Shown in pieces: positions 27,071-35,914 of a stretch of 64,000 nucleotides of DNA (position 1 is the first letter of the stretch; every line of letters starts with the position of its first letter). The stretch is from positions 4,960,001-5,024,000 of the forward strand of contig NZ_CP012640.2 of assembly GCF_001412595.2 (NCBI RefSeq), in the 5' to 3' direction. The notes beneath the pieces are model-generated. The model saw only the letters and a program-made list of their open reading frames with translations, did not search any database and was not told where the DNA came from. The position numbers and the translations under genes are program-made. The stretch comes from Massilia sp. WG5 (GTDB taxonomy: Bacteria; Pseudomonadota; Gammaproteobacteria; Burkholderiales; Burkholderiaceae_D).

Positions 27071-27200
27071 CAGGTGTGGAAAGGGCTCTGGCGGACAGTT
27101 CAGGCGTCAGTGGTTGTGATTTCTTGGACGTCGTTCTCGGTTAGTCTGGATGGCACAAAATTTGAAATCATGCCAGCACGGCCTAATTTTTACGAATCGT

Positions 27201-27272
27201 AAACAGTGTAATACTAAACAGTGTAATTTCAAACAGTGTCATGTATGGGATTGTAGACGTAAACCGTGCAGT
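27201..27272 (+). repeat. 15-bp-period direct repeats upstream of the XRE gene
   Basis: Three copies of AAACAGTGTAAT or AAACAGTGTCAT begin at 27201, 27216 and 27231, separated by 3-base spacers. A weaker copy (AAACCGTGCAGT) begins at 27261, exactly in phase, with a degenerate unit at 27246. Regular tandem repeats before a regulator gene suggest an operator array, probably for the XRE protein itself. Confidence 0.85.
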
Positions 27273-27288
27273 GCCTGATGCTGAGCGG

Positions 27289-27579
27289 ATGTCGAAAAAT
27301 AAATCCACTAGCTCTTTGAGGGCGAGGTTTGCCCACAACATACGAGTATGCAGAGTCCAGAAAGGCCTCTCGCAAGAGCAGCTTGCAGCTTTGGCTGGGT
27401 TCAGCCGCACCTTCGTGAGTGACGTCGAGAGACAGGTGAGGAACTGCTCGATTGATAACATTGAGCGACTCGCAGAAGCTCTGGAGATTGATGTCTCCGA
27501 GTTCTTTCTGCCAGTTAGGGAAGACAGTGAGTCGCCAACGAACCTGCCGAAGGGGCCTCGCAACCGGCGCAGCGAGTAG
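27289..27579 (+). CDS. XRE-family transcriptional regulator
   Basis: A 96-residue repressor-like protein from the ATG at 27289 (MSKNKSTSSLRARFAHNIRV). The helix-turn-helix is clear (GLSQEQLAALAGFSRTFVSDVERQ, residues about 25-55). An ATG at 27241 would add 16 residues, but this stretch lies within the repeat array, so the later start is preferred. The repeat array at 27201-27272 is the likely binding site. Divergent from the 134-residue gene at 26666. Confidence 0.85.
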   Translation: MSKNKSTSSLRARFAHNIRVCRVQKGLSQEQLAALAGFSRTFVSDVERQVRNCSIDNIERLAEALEIDVSEFFLPVREDSESPTNLPKGPRNRRSE

Positions 27580-28488
27580 ACCGTTACCGCCGCGGCGACG
27601 TTGGCGTAACGGGCATTTTTCGCAGGCGCCTGGTGTAGGCGCAGCGCCAAAAATTCAAAATTTGCACACTGCCTTTATGCGGAAGGCTTAGAGTTTTTGC
27701 TCCCGGAGCTCGCACAGCGAGGTGGCAAATGAAGCAGGACGATAACAATGAAAAAGGGTAGCGCAACCCGGGCAACTGGACCTGTCGGGGCAGCTCGGTC
27801 TCTACTGTAGCAAGCGAGACTCCGGACTGATTGTCGCCAAAGCGGTATCGTTGATGGGGCTCACAATCAACTTTGCCCACACGGGCTGCTACTAAGCTTG
27901 TCCCGAGTCCTGATACCTTGGCTGCACGATGCCTCGCTTCTTGGTCGGCGTGCCGGGCTTCTTTGTCGGCTCAGCTAAATCTGCGGTCCCAGAATGTTCT
28001 GTCGCATTAGCTCGCGAATCGTAAGTCAGCCCTTTCCGATTTCATCCGAACGAACTTGTTCCCTCAGCGACTGAGAGTAGGTAGTGATGGCACTTGGTCA
28101 CCACTGCTTAACGATGGTAACCCTGGCTACTCAGCAGGGGTCGACACGGAAGTGGTCAGGGTTGTCACGGAGTTGCAGGTGACGGTCCTTGGCCGCGTGC
28201 ACTGGACGGTAGCCAGCCTTGCACGCAGCATCCTTTGTTTCCTTCTGCGTTTTTTACTCAGCGACATCCTTCCCATCGGCGACAACGGCATGATGGGTGG
28301 TCGAAGCGTACTTATCGGTACTCTTCGGGCGATGTTCGATGTAGGCAGCCGGCATTGGAGTTCTTCAAGAAGACCACGGATTGCGGCTAGCTCTACCTTG
28401 GGGTGCACGCCGAAACGATACAGCAAGCTGCTGAATTTTACGGATACCGGTGAGCAAGGCCACAAGTCGGCGTAACTGGAGCGAAGAG
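27580..28488. other. Gene-poor decayed region with an H-NS remnant
   Basis: About 900 bases with only broken frames. An H-NS remnant lies at 27904-28024 (separate entry). The stretch 28050-28480 has overlapping open frames on both strands without family similarity or a good start; I do not call a gene there. Confidence 0.5.
27904..28024 (-). pseudogene. Decayed hns-like fragment
   Basis: Read leftward, TIRELMRQN and, after a frameshift and stop, AEPTKKPGTPTKKRGIVQPR followed by YQDSG align with the linker and start of the DNA-binding domain of the intact H-NS protein at 50623-50919 (VRELMQQHN, AESTKKSGNPSKKPGTVEAK, YRDPASG). The start and the GRGRAPRWL DNA-binding end are lost. Confidence 0.8.
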
Positions 28489-28513
28489 ACGGCCGGCTCA
28501 ACAGGCCGGCCGT
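28489..28513 (-). terminator. Terminator-like hairpin downstream of the secreted-protein gene
   Basis: ACGGCCGGC and GCCGGCCGT form a perfect 9-bp stem around a 7-base loop, 23 bases beyond the stop at 28536 on the minus strand, followed by a pyrimidine tract (TCTCTTC). Likely the terminator of that gene. Confidence 0.6.
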
Positions 28514-28535
28514 TTACGGACTACCGTCAACCTTC

Positions 28536-28898
28536 TTATTTAGCGCAAGACTTCCCCTTCATGCCGTGGAAGCCCTTTGCTTTTGCATCGGCTTCTGCCA
28601 TGTACTCGCCCTTCTTGGTCTTCCCATAGTACTTGTCGCCTTCGCAGTGATAAACCTTGCTCGATTCGTTGACCCAAACTTTACCGTTACCGCCACCAGG
28701 GGCTTGTTCCATCTGCGACGTGCTCGTCTTGCTGGCTTTGGCGGAATTCGCTTTTGTAGAGCTGGCTTTCGCAGAGCTAGTAGGCGCCGCAGTTGGAGTG
28801 GCAGTTGAAGGAGCAACCGGATTCGGGACAGTCGTCTGGGCGAACACTGCAGTTGTCATCGCGAGAGTTAGGACGACACTTAGCAAAGGCTTTTTCAT
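28536..28898 (-). CDS. Small secreted protein, function unknown
   Basis: A 120-residue exported protein. The signal peptide ([20 protein letters not shown], cleavage near residue 20) is followed by a low-complexity Pro, Thr, Ala, Ser and Lys linker (about 22-62) and a conserved C-terminal domain with [32 protein letters not shown] and a final GKSC. This domain with two Cys is frequent in exported proteins of Burkholderia relatives; the Cys pair may form a disulphide. No known biochemical role. Single gene with a hairpin terminator at 28489-28513. Confidence 0.85.
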   Translation of the reverse strand: MKKPLLSVVLTLAMTTAVFAQTTVPNPVAPSTATPTAAPTSSAKASSTKANSAKASKTSTSQMEQAPGGGNGKVWVNESSKVYHCEGDKYYGKTKKGEYMAEADAKAKGFHGMKGKSCAK

Positions 28899-28984
28899 GT
28901 TGATTCCAGTAGAAGTACACGAATATACGTGCCTGCCAGGTTAACGTTAGAAGTGTCATTTAGTTGACGCCGAAGGTAACGGCG

Positions 28985-29330
28985 AACGAAGCGGGGCGAA
29001 CTCCTGTGGCTCTTTTGCGGGCTGCACGGAACGTTCTCGATTGCGGGCGGCATGGCCGAGAAGTCAGCTTCCGGCCCTTTGCCTTACTTGTGCTTGGGGT
29101 TACATCCGGCATCTGGGCGAATTCTTCCACGTCAGCCCGTTGGCCGCCTGAGTCTCGACTGCCAGGATATCGTCGAATGGAAAATTTTCCGGCAGCTCGG
29201 CATCTTCCTGTGAAGTCAAAGGGTTATTGGCGCAAGTCAGCCACCTGCTTTGGAGAGCTTGACCTCCTTCGATTCGTTGGCCACACGTATTGTCGTCAGG
29301 CGTGCTACCGAAGTCTCACGGGGTACCAGA
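28985..29330 (-). pseudogene. Decayed hipA fragment
   Basis: Read leftward from about 29330, broken frames give VANESKEVKLSKAGG, EDAELPENFPFDDILAVE and, after frameshifts, VEEFAQMPDVTPSTSKAK. The first two align with the hipA at 1-720 (VANEF...LCKAVGL and EDAELPENVP), at about 29180-29300 against 1-120. The third extends into the HVEEFAQ region of HipA kinases, which lies outside the window for the intact gene. It is a multiply frameshifted relic of a second HipBA system. Confidence 0.8.
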
Positions 29331-30072
29331 GGGCCAGTGCCTAGAAGACGAGAACGCCCAGCCGCATCGTCGTGGCCACCAACCTTTATCGACCGGCCTG
29401 CAACCAGTAATAGGGGGTGGCTTCTCCAACTTAGCCACAAGATGTCGCTTTTCTATATCGTCACTTCAACGTGCACTCCGACCTGTCGAAGTGCAAACAA
29501 AGTATATGATTGGCAACTTATGTTATAATTATTTTACTTAAAAGGAAGGCCTAGCGCACATTGTCACGCGTGCGCGGCCATTGTCACCGCGATGTCATAA
29601 TTGTACTTATGAGACAACTTTCGGAAGCCCGTCGCTCGCGCGGTTTGAAGCGTATGAGCATCGCCATTGACCGTGGGGTCGAAGGTCGTGCGGGCGTACA
29701 GGGAGACCGTGCGCTCCGCTGGGTTGCGCTTTGGGCCGTTGTCGCAGGAATACGCAACCCGTCATCGATTCGGCAACGTGGAAAAGCAATTGTCCAGGTT
29801 GACGAGGCTGAATTGGAGGATTGACGGCGTTCCTAACGTCTTCGCCGGCGGTATTGTCCGTCTCCTTTCGTTTTGGATTTCCCTGCCGTTCTGGCACCGT
29901 ATGTCCTTCCGTCGCGACCATCGTCGGGCATGGTCACACCGACTTCCCCTGTTGGTCATCGCATATCGTCGCGCAATATCTCCATACCGTAACTACGCTG
30001 CTTGGTCGCGCCAGCTATACTGCATAGCATGGAATCGCCGCACGTAACCGCTGCAGGAACAGCATTTTTATC
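29331..30072. other. Region upstream of hybrid kinase 2, no supported gene
   Basis: About 740 bases. An AT-rich stretch at 29505-29545 may hold a promoter. A frame at 29588-29824 (MRQLSEARRSRGLKRMSIAI) has no family similarity and is not called. Nothing else is recognised before the kinase start. Confidence 0.45.
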
Positions 30073-33000
30073 ATGAGTAGCCAGTCTCCGGCAGACTCCG
30101 TTTTCCCGACGGACGTCACTGCGTTATTTGATTGCCAGCGTGAGGCGCTACGGCAGGTCGAAACTGGTGTCCAAATTGCCCAAGTACTCAGCACCTTCGC
30201 ACGAACGTGTGAAGACCTGGCGCGTACGGAAGTACACATCTCATTCCTCCTACAGGACGTTGGGCGGCGACGTCTGAAACACTTGGCTGCACCGAGCGTG
30301 CCTGCGCCTTACCTAGCTGCTGCAGACGGCGTTGACGAGTGCACGATATCAGCTTTGCCTGAACCCATTGGACGCCAAAGTAAGCCATGGTATCTAAATG
30401 ATATTGCGTCCGAATCTCGATGGCCAGAATGGCGCTCGATTGCGCTCTTCAATGGGATACGTGCCCTCTGGTCATGGCCTGTTCTCGGCACGGCTAACGA
30501 ACTCGCTGGCGCGCTTGTTTGCTATCTCCCGAAACCGGCAGTTGCGAGCCGCGGCGATATTGCAATGCTTGCTCAGATGGCGCAAACCGCCGCCCTGATA
30601 CTGGACCGGCAGGACGCCGCACACTCGAGGATGGCCGCGCAGCACCGCGGCCGCCAAATCTTCGACAGCGCAACTGATTTCGCCATCATCGCCACGGACC
30701 TTCACGGGACAGTCACAGACTGGAATGAAGGAGCACACCGCGTGCTTGGCTGGACTGAGTCAGAAGCCCTGGGATTCAGGCTACACCGAATCTTTACCCC
30801 CGAAGATGTCGCGTCGAGGCAGCCCGAATTCGAATTGCAGGCTGCACTTCTCAATGGATTTGCGCCCGACGAACGTTGGCATCTGCGCAAGTCAGGTGAG
30901 CGTTTCTGGGCCGTCGGCCAGATGACACCGCTCAAAACGGCGAGTGGTGAGGCGATTGGCTTCGTGAAGGTCATGCACGACAGAACCAAGCAGAAGCTTG
31001 CTGAAACGCGAAAGGAGGCGTTCACCACCGGCTTGGAAACCCAAGTCGCCGAGCGCACTCGTGAGCGTGACCGTATTTGGAAAAATTCTCTCGACCTGCT
31101 CCTCGAAATCGGGTCCGATGGCGTCATACATGCGGTCAACCCTGCCTGGACACCGACCCTTGGGTATGCGGAAGATGAACTGGTCACCCACTATTTTGAG
31201 CCATTCGTGCATCCGGACGACGTTGAAGCTACCGTCGATGCCCTTGCACGAGCAACCAAGGAGCCAGTTGACCATTTTGAGGTCAGGCTGCTTCATAAGA
31301 ACGGTTCATATCGTTGGATTGCCTGGCGCGCTGCGCACGAGGACGGAGTCGTCTATGCGAACGGCCGCGATATCACTATCGAGAGAATACAGGAAGAGAA
31401 ACTCAACCAGGCCAACGAAGCCAGGCTGCAGCTAGCCATGGACGCTGGAGGAATGGGCGTATGGGAATGGGACATGCGCTCGGACCAAATGATATGGTTA
31501 CACGGCGCAGCGGCCGTGCACGGCCTAACACCATCGGAAGGTCCCGTGCCAATGCCTTTGGCTGGCTATTTGGCTTACGTACATACGGCCGACCAGCAAG
31601 CACTCGCAGACATCATGACCCAAGCTTTGCATGCCGGTCAAAATGCCCGAGCTGAGTACCGCGTTATCTGGCCGGATGGCAGTCTACATTGGATAGAAGC
31701 GCGCGGTTTCATGGTCCTTGACGAGGGTGGGGCGCCGATGCATATGGTCGGCATTAGTACGGACATCACGCAGCGCAAGCGCACTGAAGTCGACCTCAAG
31801 TTTCTAGCAGATGCGAGCGCTGAACTGGCGGAGCTAGTTGACCCTGAGCGGACATTAGAGCGTTTGGCATACTTAGCAGTACCCCATTTTGCTGATTGGT
31901 GTCAGGCTGATTTGCTGCAGGCAGATGGCACGTTAAAGCGAGTCGCGATAGCTCATGTGGACCCCAACAAAGTGGAGTTGGCACGGGAATTCAACAGGAA
32001 ATTTGCCGCCGACCCAGATGCTTCGCGCGGGATATGGAATGCGATTCGCACAGGTAACTCAAGTTTTGCGCGTGAAATCACCGATGAGATGCTTGCGCAG
32101 AGTGTTCACGACCCCGAACGACGCGCCGCCATGAAAGCAGTCGGACTACGGTCCTATATCATTGCACCATTGCGTGTACATGGAAAGGTGCTTGGCGCGG
32201 TGTCTTTCATTACAGCAGAGTCAGGCAGACTGTACGATGCCGACGACGTCAAACTAGCTGAGGACTTAGCACATAGGGCGGCGGTCGCGATTGACAACGC
32301 GAATCTGTACCGGGCTCTGGACCATTCGGATAAAGCCAAGAGCGTGTTCCTCGCGACGCTATCGCACGAGCTGCGTAACCCGCTTGCCGCGATGACGAAC
32401 GGGCTTAGCCTGATGCGCCTTGTTATTGACGACAAAAAACGCGTTGAGCAAACGATGAAGCTTGTTAATCGACAAGCTGTCCAACTCACGCGGCTGGTTG
32501 ATGACTTAATAGACCTGTCCCGGATTGCTACGGGCAAAATCGAGCTGCAAAAGCAAACTGTCAACTTGGCTGCAGTCCTGGCTGATGCCGTTGACGCCAC
32601 GCGACAGGAAGTCGAAGCGAACAAACACACGTTGTCGGTGCATGTTCCAGAGCAGCCTGCCGAGCTCGCGGCTGACTCAGCGCGACTCATACAGATATTT
32701 TCAAATCTGCTGACCAACGCAGCAAAATACACCGACGCTGGCGGGCGAATTGATGTGGTGCTCGAGGACACGCCAGACGAGTTTCTGGTGCGTATTCGCG
32801 ATACCGGTATAGGCATCGCGGCCGATATGCTCCCGCAAGTGTTCAAAGTTTTTACGCAGGTCGTTCATCCGGTGCAGCGTGGCCAGGGCGGGCTGGGTAT
32901 CGGCTTATCGCTGGTCGAAGGTCTGGTCAACTTGCACGGGGGACGCGTAGAAGCGTTTAGCGCTGGGTTGGGACAGGGCAGTGAATTTGTCGTTCACCTG

Positions 33001-33435
33001 CCGCGTACGCCTGTGAGCGGGGCTGAACAGAGTGAGAAGCCCGACACATCGGTCCCATCCGAAATGCCTGCCTTGGCTCGTCGGAAAATTCTCGTGGTGG
33101 ATGACAATGAGGACGCGGCCGTTATGCTGGCGGACCTGTTGCGTACGCTAAACCAAGACGTTGACGTCGCGCACGACGGACTGTCCGCAGTGACGGCGGC
33201 AATTGCTATGCGGCCCGATGTCGTTCTGCTGGATATCGGTCTACCAGGGATTGACGGTTATGAGGCAGCACGCAGAATCCTGGGGCACTCTCCCGGTTAC
33301 CGCCCAGTTGTGATTGCGCTAACCGGTTGGGGCGAGGAGAGTGATAGGCAACAGGCTCACGATGCGGGATTCGCTCACCACTTATTGAAGCCAATCGAGT
33401 TCACCAAGCTGACCGACATCCTACGTAAATCCTAA
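30073..33435 (+). CDS. Hybrid sensor histidine kinase 2, paralogue of kinase 1
   Basis: A 1120-residue soluble hybrid kinase collinear with the one at 11472-14852: GAF-like, three PAS, GAF, HisKA with SHELRNPLAAMTNG (His near 764), HATPase (GGLGIGLSLVEGL) and a receiver (KILVVDDNEDA, LLDIGLPGIDG with Asp near 1053). The two are highly similar throughout, with more divergence in the PAS inputs and the linker before the receiver. It is not beside an intact oxidase operon; a fragment of the operon's last cytochrome gene follows it at 33663-33760, so it seems to come from a duplicated kinase-oxidase unit. Codon use is somewhat GC-richer than in kinase 1. Confidence 0.93.
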   Translation: MSSQSPADSVFPTDVTALFDCQREALRQVETGVQIAQVLSTFARTCEDLARTEVHISFLLQDVGRRRLKHLAAPSVPAPYLAAADGVDECTISALPEPIGRQSKPWYLNDIASESRWPEWRSIALFNGIRALWSWPVLGTANELAGALVCYLPKPAVASRGDIAMLAQMAQTAALILDRQDAAHSRMAAQHRGRQIFDSATDFAIIATDLHGTVTDWNEGAHRVLGWTESEALGFRLHRIFTPEDVASRQPEFELQAALLNGFAPDERWHLRKSGERFWAVGQMTPLKTASGEAIGFVKVMHDRTKQKLAETRKEAFTTGLETQVAERTRERDRIWKNSLDLLLEIGSDGVIHAVNPAWTPTLGYAEDELVTHYFEPFVHPDDVEATVDALARATKEPVDHFEVRLLHKNGSYRWIAWRAAHEDGVVYANGRDITIERIQEEKLNQANEARLQLAMDAGGMGVWEWDMRSDQMIWLHGAAAVHGLTPSEGPVPMPLAGYLAYVHTADQQALADIMTQALHAGQNARAEYRVIWPDGSLHWIEARGFMVLDEGGAPMHMVGISTDITQRKRTEVDLKFLADASAELAELVDPERTLERLAYLAVPHFADWCQADLLQADGTLKRVAIAHVDPNKVELAREFNRKFAADPDASRGIWNAIRTGNSSFAREITDEMLAQSVHDPERRAAMKAVGLRSYIIAPLRVHGKVLGAVSFITAESGRLYDADDVKLAEDLAHRAAVAIDNANLYRALDHSDKAKSVFLATLSHELRNPLAAMTNGLSLMRLVIDDKKRVEQTMKLVNRQAVQLTRLVDDLIDLSRIATGKIELQKQTVNLAAVLADAVDATRQEVEANKHTLSVHVPEQPAELAADSARLIQIFSNLLTNAAKYTDAGGRIDVVLEDTPDEFLVRIRDTGIGIAADMLPQVFKVFTQVVHPVQRGQGGLGIGLSLVEGLVNLHGGRVEAFSAGLGQGSEFVVHLPRTPVSGAEQSEKPDTSVPSEMPALARRKILVVDDNEDAAVMLADLLRTLNQDVDVAHDGLSAVTAAIAMRPDVVLLDIGLPGIDGYEAARRILGHSPGYRPVVIALTGWGEESDRQQAHDAGFAHHLLKPIEFTKLTDILRKS

Positions 33436-33662
33436 AATCGTTTGTAGTCAGCGACCTATGCGTAGGCAGCAAGACGACGCTATGTGCCTACGAAACGGTG
33501 GATGCGGCTTCCGATGCGCATTTGGCAGCAGTCGTCGCCAGCACGAAGTCGACATCGGTCAGCCCGCATGTTAATGCGTCCGTTCTCGAGCAACGTGGAA
33601 GCGGTAAGGGCGTTACCATACTTGAAGTGCAGGGTCATTCCGGAGCTGGTAGAGCCTTTCGT

Positions 33663-33760
33663 GCATAAAAAGTGGCGACCGCACAGTGTCCACACGAGTC
33701 ATCGCATGGGCGATTTTCGGCATCCGTGGTTCGCTATCGTTCCTGCGCTCACCGCGTTTG
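33663..33760 (-). pseudogene. 3' remnant of an oxidase-operon dihaem cytochrome gene
   Basis: Read leftward, MFKRGERRNDSEPRMPKIAH, followed by AMT, aligns with LFKRGERRNDGELQMRNVAR of operon A and LFKDGERRNDSELQMRNIAH of operon B; each operon copy supplies some of the matches. It therefore looks like a third, lost copy rather than a piece of either. The rest of 33436-33660 has an open minus-strand frame of unknown origin. Confidence 0.75.
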
Positions 33761-33803
33761 AACATCGCGATGCCGTTGCAAACGTACAAATGCGCGGTTG
33801 TTC

Positions 33804-35519
33804 TCAGCCGTCCATCGAAATCGATTCTAATGTCTCGTTAGCGGAGCCAGCAATGGTGACACGGTTCCTTCCAGCTCTCTTGGCTGAATAAAGCGCCTTG
33901 TCCGCTGCTTTCACCAGCTCGCTACTGTCTGAGCCGTGCGTTGGCCAGGCTGCGACGCCGAAAGAGGCGGTGACTCCCGCAATGCGTTGGCCGAGATGGT
34001 CGAACTCGATGTCGCTTAGCGCTCGACGAATGCCTTCTGCGCACTTAGCTGCTGCTTCAGCTTCACATTCTGGCAAAAGGAGCACTAACTCTTCACCACC
34101 ATATCGACATGCGACATCGCTGGCACGAAGTCGACTGAACAATTGTTTTGCTGCAGCTTTTAAGACCAGGTCGCCGGCGTCATGGCCGTACGAGTCATTG
34201 ATGCGCTTGAAGTGGTCTAAGTCAACCATAATCACTGAACAAGAACTCCGAGTGCGCTTCGCGCGCGCCAGCTCTCGTTTCAGTGACTCGTCAAAGTATC
34301 TCCTGTTATAAAGCCCAGTCAATGCATCGACTGTAGACTGCTGCTTCAGTGTTTCGCGCAAACTAACGTTACTGATGGCCAAAGAGAGCTGCTCCGCTAG
34401 CGCTGTCATCAACTCATTGTCGAGCGGCAAACTATTATGGTCCGGTTCTGCTATCACCATAAGGCCGATGACGTCCCCCTGCGAAATCATCGGTATGCAA
34501 ACTTGAGTACGTTGTGTACCTAGGTTAGCTTTATCATGCTCACAGCAGAGGTCGTCCCCGTGAGTCGCTCGGTGTACCTTGCCCAAACGAAGTCCCCAAC
34601 AGTCATGTCGATATAAAGCATTGTCAGTACTACGAACGCTTCCCCAGTGGGTCTGGGCTTCTAGCAAGTCTCGAGAGTGTCGATACAGGTATATGGTTCC
34701 CGAACTCCCAGGCAAAAGTTTCTTGAGGAAAATTGGCAGCACTGTACCAAGCTCGGCTGGCGAGCCGACACTGTCGAGCGCTTGAAGTAGCTGCGCTGTG
34801 GTGGCGAGACGTTGGGCCCTCAGCGCGGATTGTTCTGCGTATAGGGCATTGCTATCAGCAAGTGTCCTAGCTTGTTCGGCCGCTTCCGAGCGCTTCTTGA
34901 GACTGTTCGCAGCAATCAGGATGGATGCACATACAAGAACGAGACTGAACAAACTGGCGCCAACGCTAAGCGCGGCGTTATACCCTAGGGATGCAGTGAT
35001 ATCTTCCTGCAGCACAGCTCTACGCTTTGAAAGTGAACTCAGTTGTCGACTTAAGAGTGCGCGCAGCTCGTCCATTAAGAGCTTGCCATGCCTGTTTTCG
35101 ACAATATCAATGGCTTCCTTAGCTCGACCTGCGCGCTTGAGCGCGACGGTCTCGCCCAACTCTGCAAGTTTGGCCTTGCTAAGTTCTGAAATCTTGGTTG
35201 CTAGAACTTTTTCGCTGGAGGAGGAGGCTACCCGCTCTATCTCGTCCAGTGCCGCCGGAAGTCCTTCAACGCCTGTGTTGTAAGGCTCAAGAAAACTCTC
35301 ATCGCTGCTAAGTAAGAAGCCGCGCTGTCCAGTCTCCGCATCCTTTAATAAGCTCAGAACCCTGTTGAACGCAAGTTCCTTCGCCGCGACTTCTCGCAGT
35401 ATGCCCGTGGTTTTATTCGCATCGCGGCTACTCAAACAAGGCAATACTGCCAAGCAGATAAGGACGAAAATCGTTAAAGCCCCGGAAACCTTAAGGCTAG
35501 AGTCCAGTCGAGAAATCAT
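33804..35519 (-). CDS. CHASE3-GAF-GGDEF diguanylate cyclase
   Basis: A 571-residue membrane cyclase. Helix 1 (residues about 12-30) and helix 2 (about 180-205) flank a CHASE3 periplasmic domain, recognised by KDAETGQRGFLLSSDESFLEPY. A GAF domain (about 245-385) and a GGDEF domain follow, with VDLDHFKRINDSYGHDAGD, GGEEL near 473 and an RASD inhibitory site. The last residue of the motif is Leu instead of Phe, a change tolerated in some active cyclases. The decayed gene at 22074-22680 is its closest relative here. Single gene, divergent from the PAS-GGDEF-EAL gene. Confidence 0.93.
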   Translation of the reverse strand: MISRLDSSLKVSGALTIFVLICLAVLPCLSSRDANKTTGILREVAAKELAFNRVLSLLKDAETGQRGFLLSSDESFLEPYNTGVEGLPAALDEIERVASSSSEKVLATKISELSKAKLAELGETVALKRAGRAKEAIDIVENRHGKLLMDELRALLSRQLSSLSKRRAVLQEDITASLGYNAALSVGASLFSLVLVCASILIAANSLKKRSEAAEQARTLADSNALYAEQSALRAQRLATTAQLLQALDSVGSPAELGTVLPIFLKKLLPGSSGTIYLYRHSRDLLEAQTHWGSVRSTDNALYRHDCWGLRLGKVHRATHGDDLCCEHDKANLGTQRTQVCIPMISQGDVIGLMVIAEPDHNSLPLDNELMTALAEQLSLAISNVSLRETLKQQSTVDALTGLYNRRYFDESLKRELARAKRTRSSCSVIMVDLDHFKRINDSYGHDAGDLVLKAAAKQLFSRLRASDVACRYGGEELVLLLPECEAEAAAKCAEGIRRALSDIEFDHLGQRIAGVTASFGVAAWPTHGSDSSELVKAADKALYSAKRAGRNRVTIAGSANETLESISMDG

Positions 35520-35914
35520 GAGTTACGACGGCTGCGAAAAGGGAGCGAAGCATATCTCACTAAATGTAACGAAAGGTTGTCCGCGCGCAACATGGCAGCT
35601 TCATAGTCTCGCGGCCCCCTAGACATGACTGTTTTCATAACAAATGGCCGCTACTGCGGGGAGCTCGGCGCCGCGTTCGGCAACAGTCTGGCATTAATTT
35701 GTACAGATATCACGACAAAACCGAGCAATTTTTGCTAGACTTAATTGTAGTGTGGAAATTCACGCTTATTTGTGAAAACGGCAACGACAAATTTATAAAG
35801 TAGACGTCCGAGCCTGTGACACAATTTCTCGTTTAATAAGTCGCATTCCGTATTGTTTTCTCTGCAATTTCACCCGTATTGCCCGACGGTGGTCGGTAGA
35901 GGCCCCCCTACGGA
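35520..35914. promoter_or_regulatory. Divergent promoter region, AT-rich
   Basis: About 395 bases between two divergent c-di-GMP genes. The part 35695-35860 is AT-rich and likely holds both promoters; no operator palindrome stands out and no coding sequence is supported. Confidence 0.5.

Noticed and set aside
28056..28475. 139-codon plus-strand frame and its antisense partner
   Set aside because: Both strands are open by chance; no motif, and the flanking DNA is decayed genes.
29588..29824. Plus-strand frame of about 80 codons before kinase 2
   Set aside because: Overlapped by equally long frames on both strands and without a recognisable domain.
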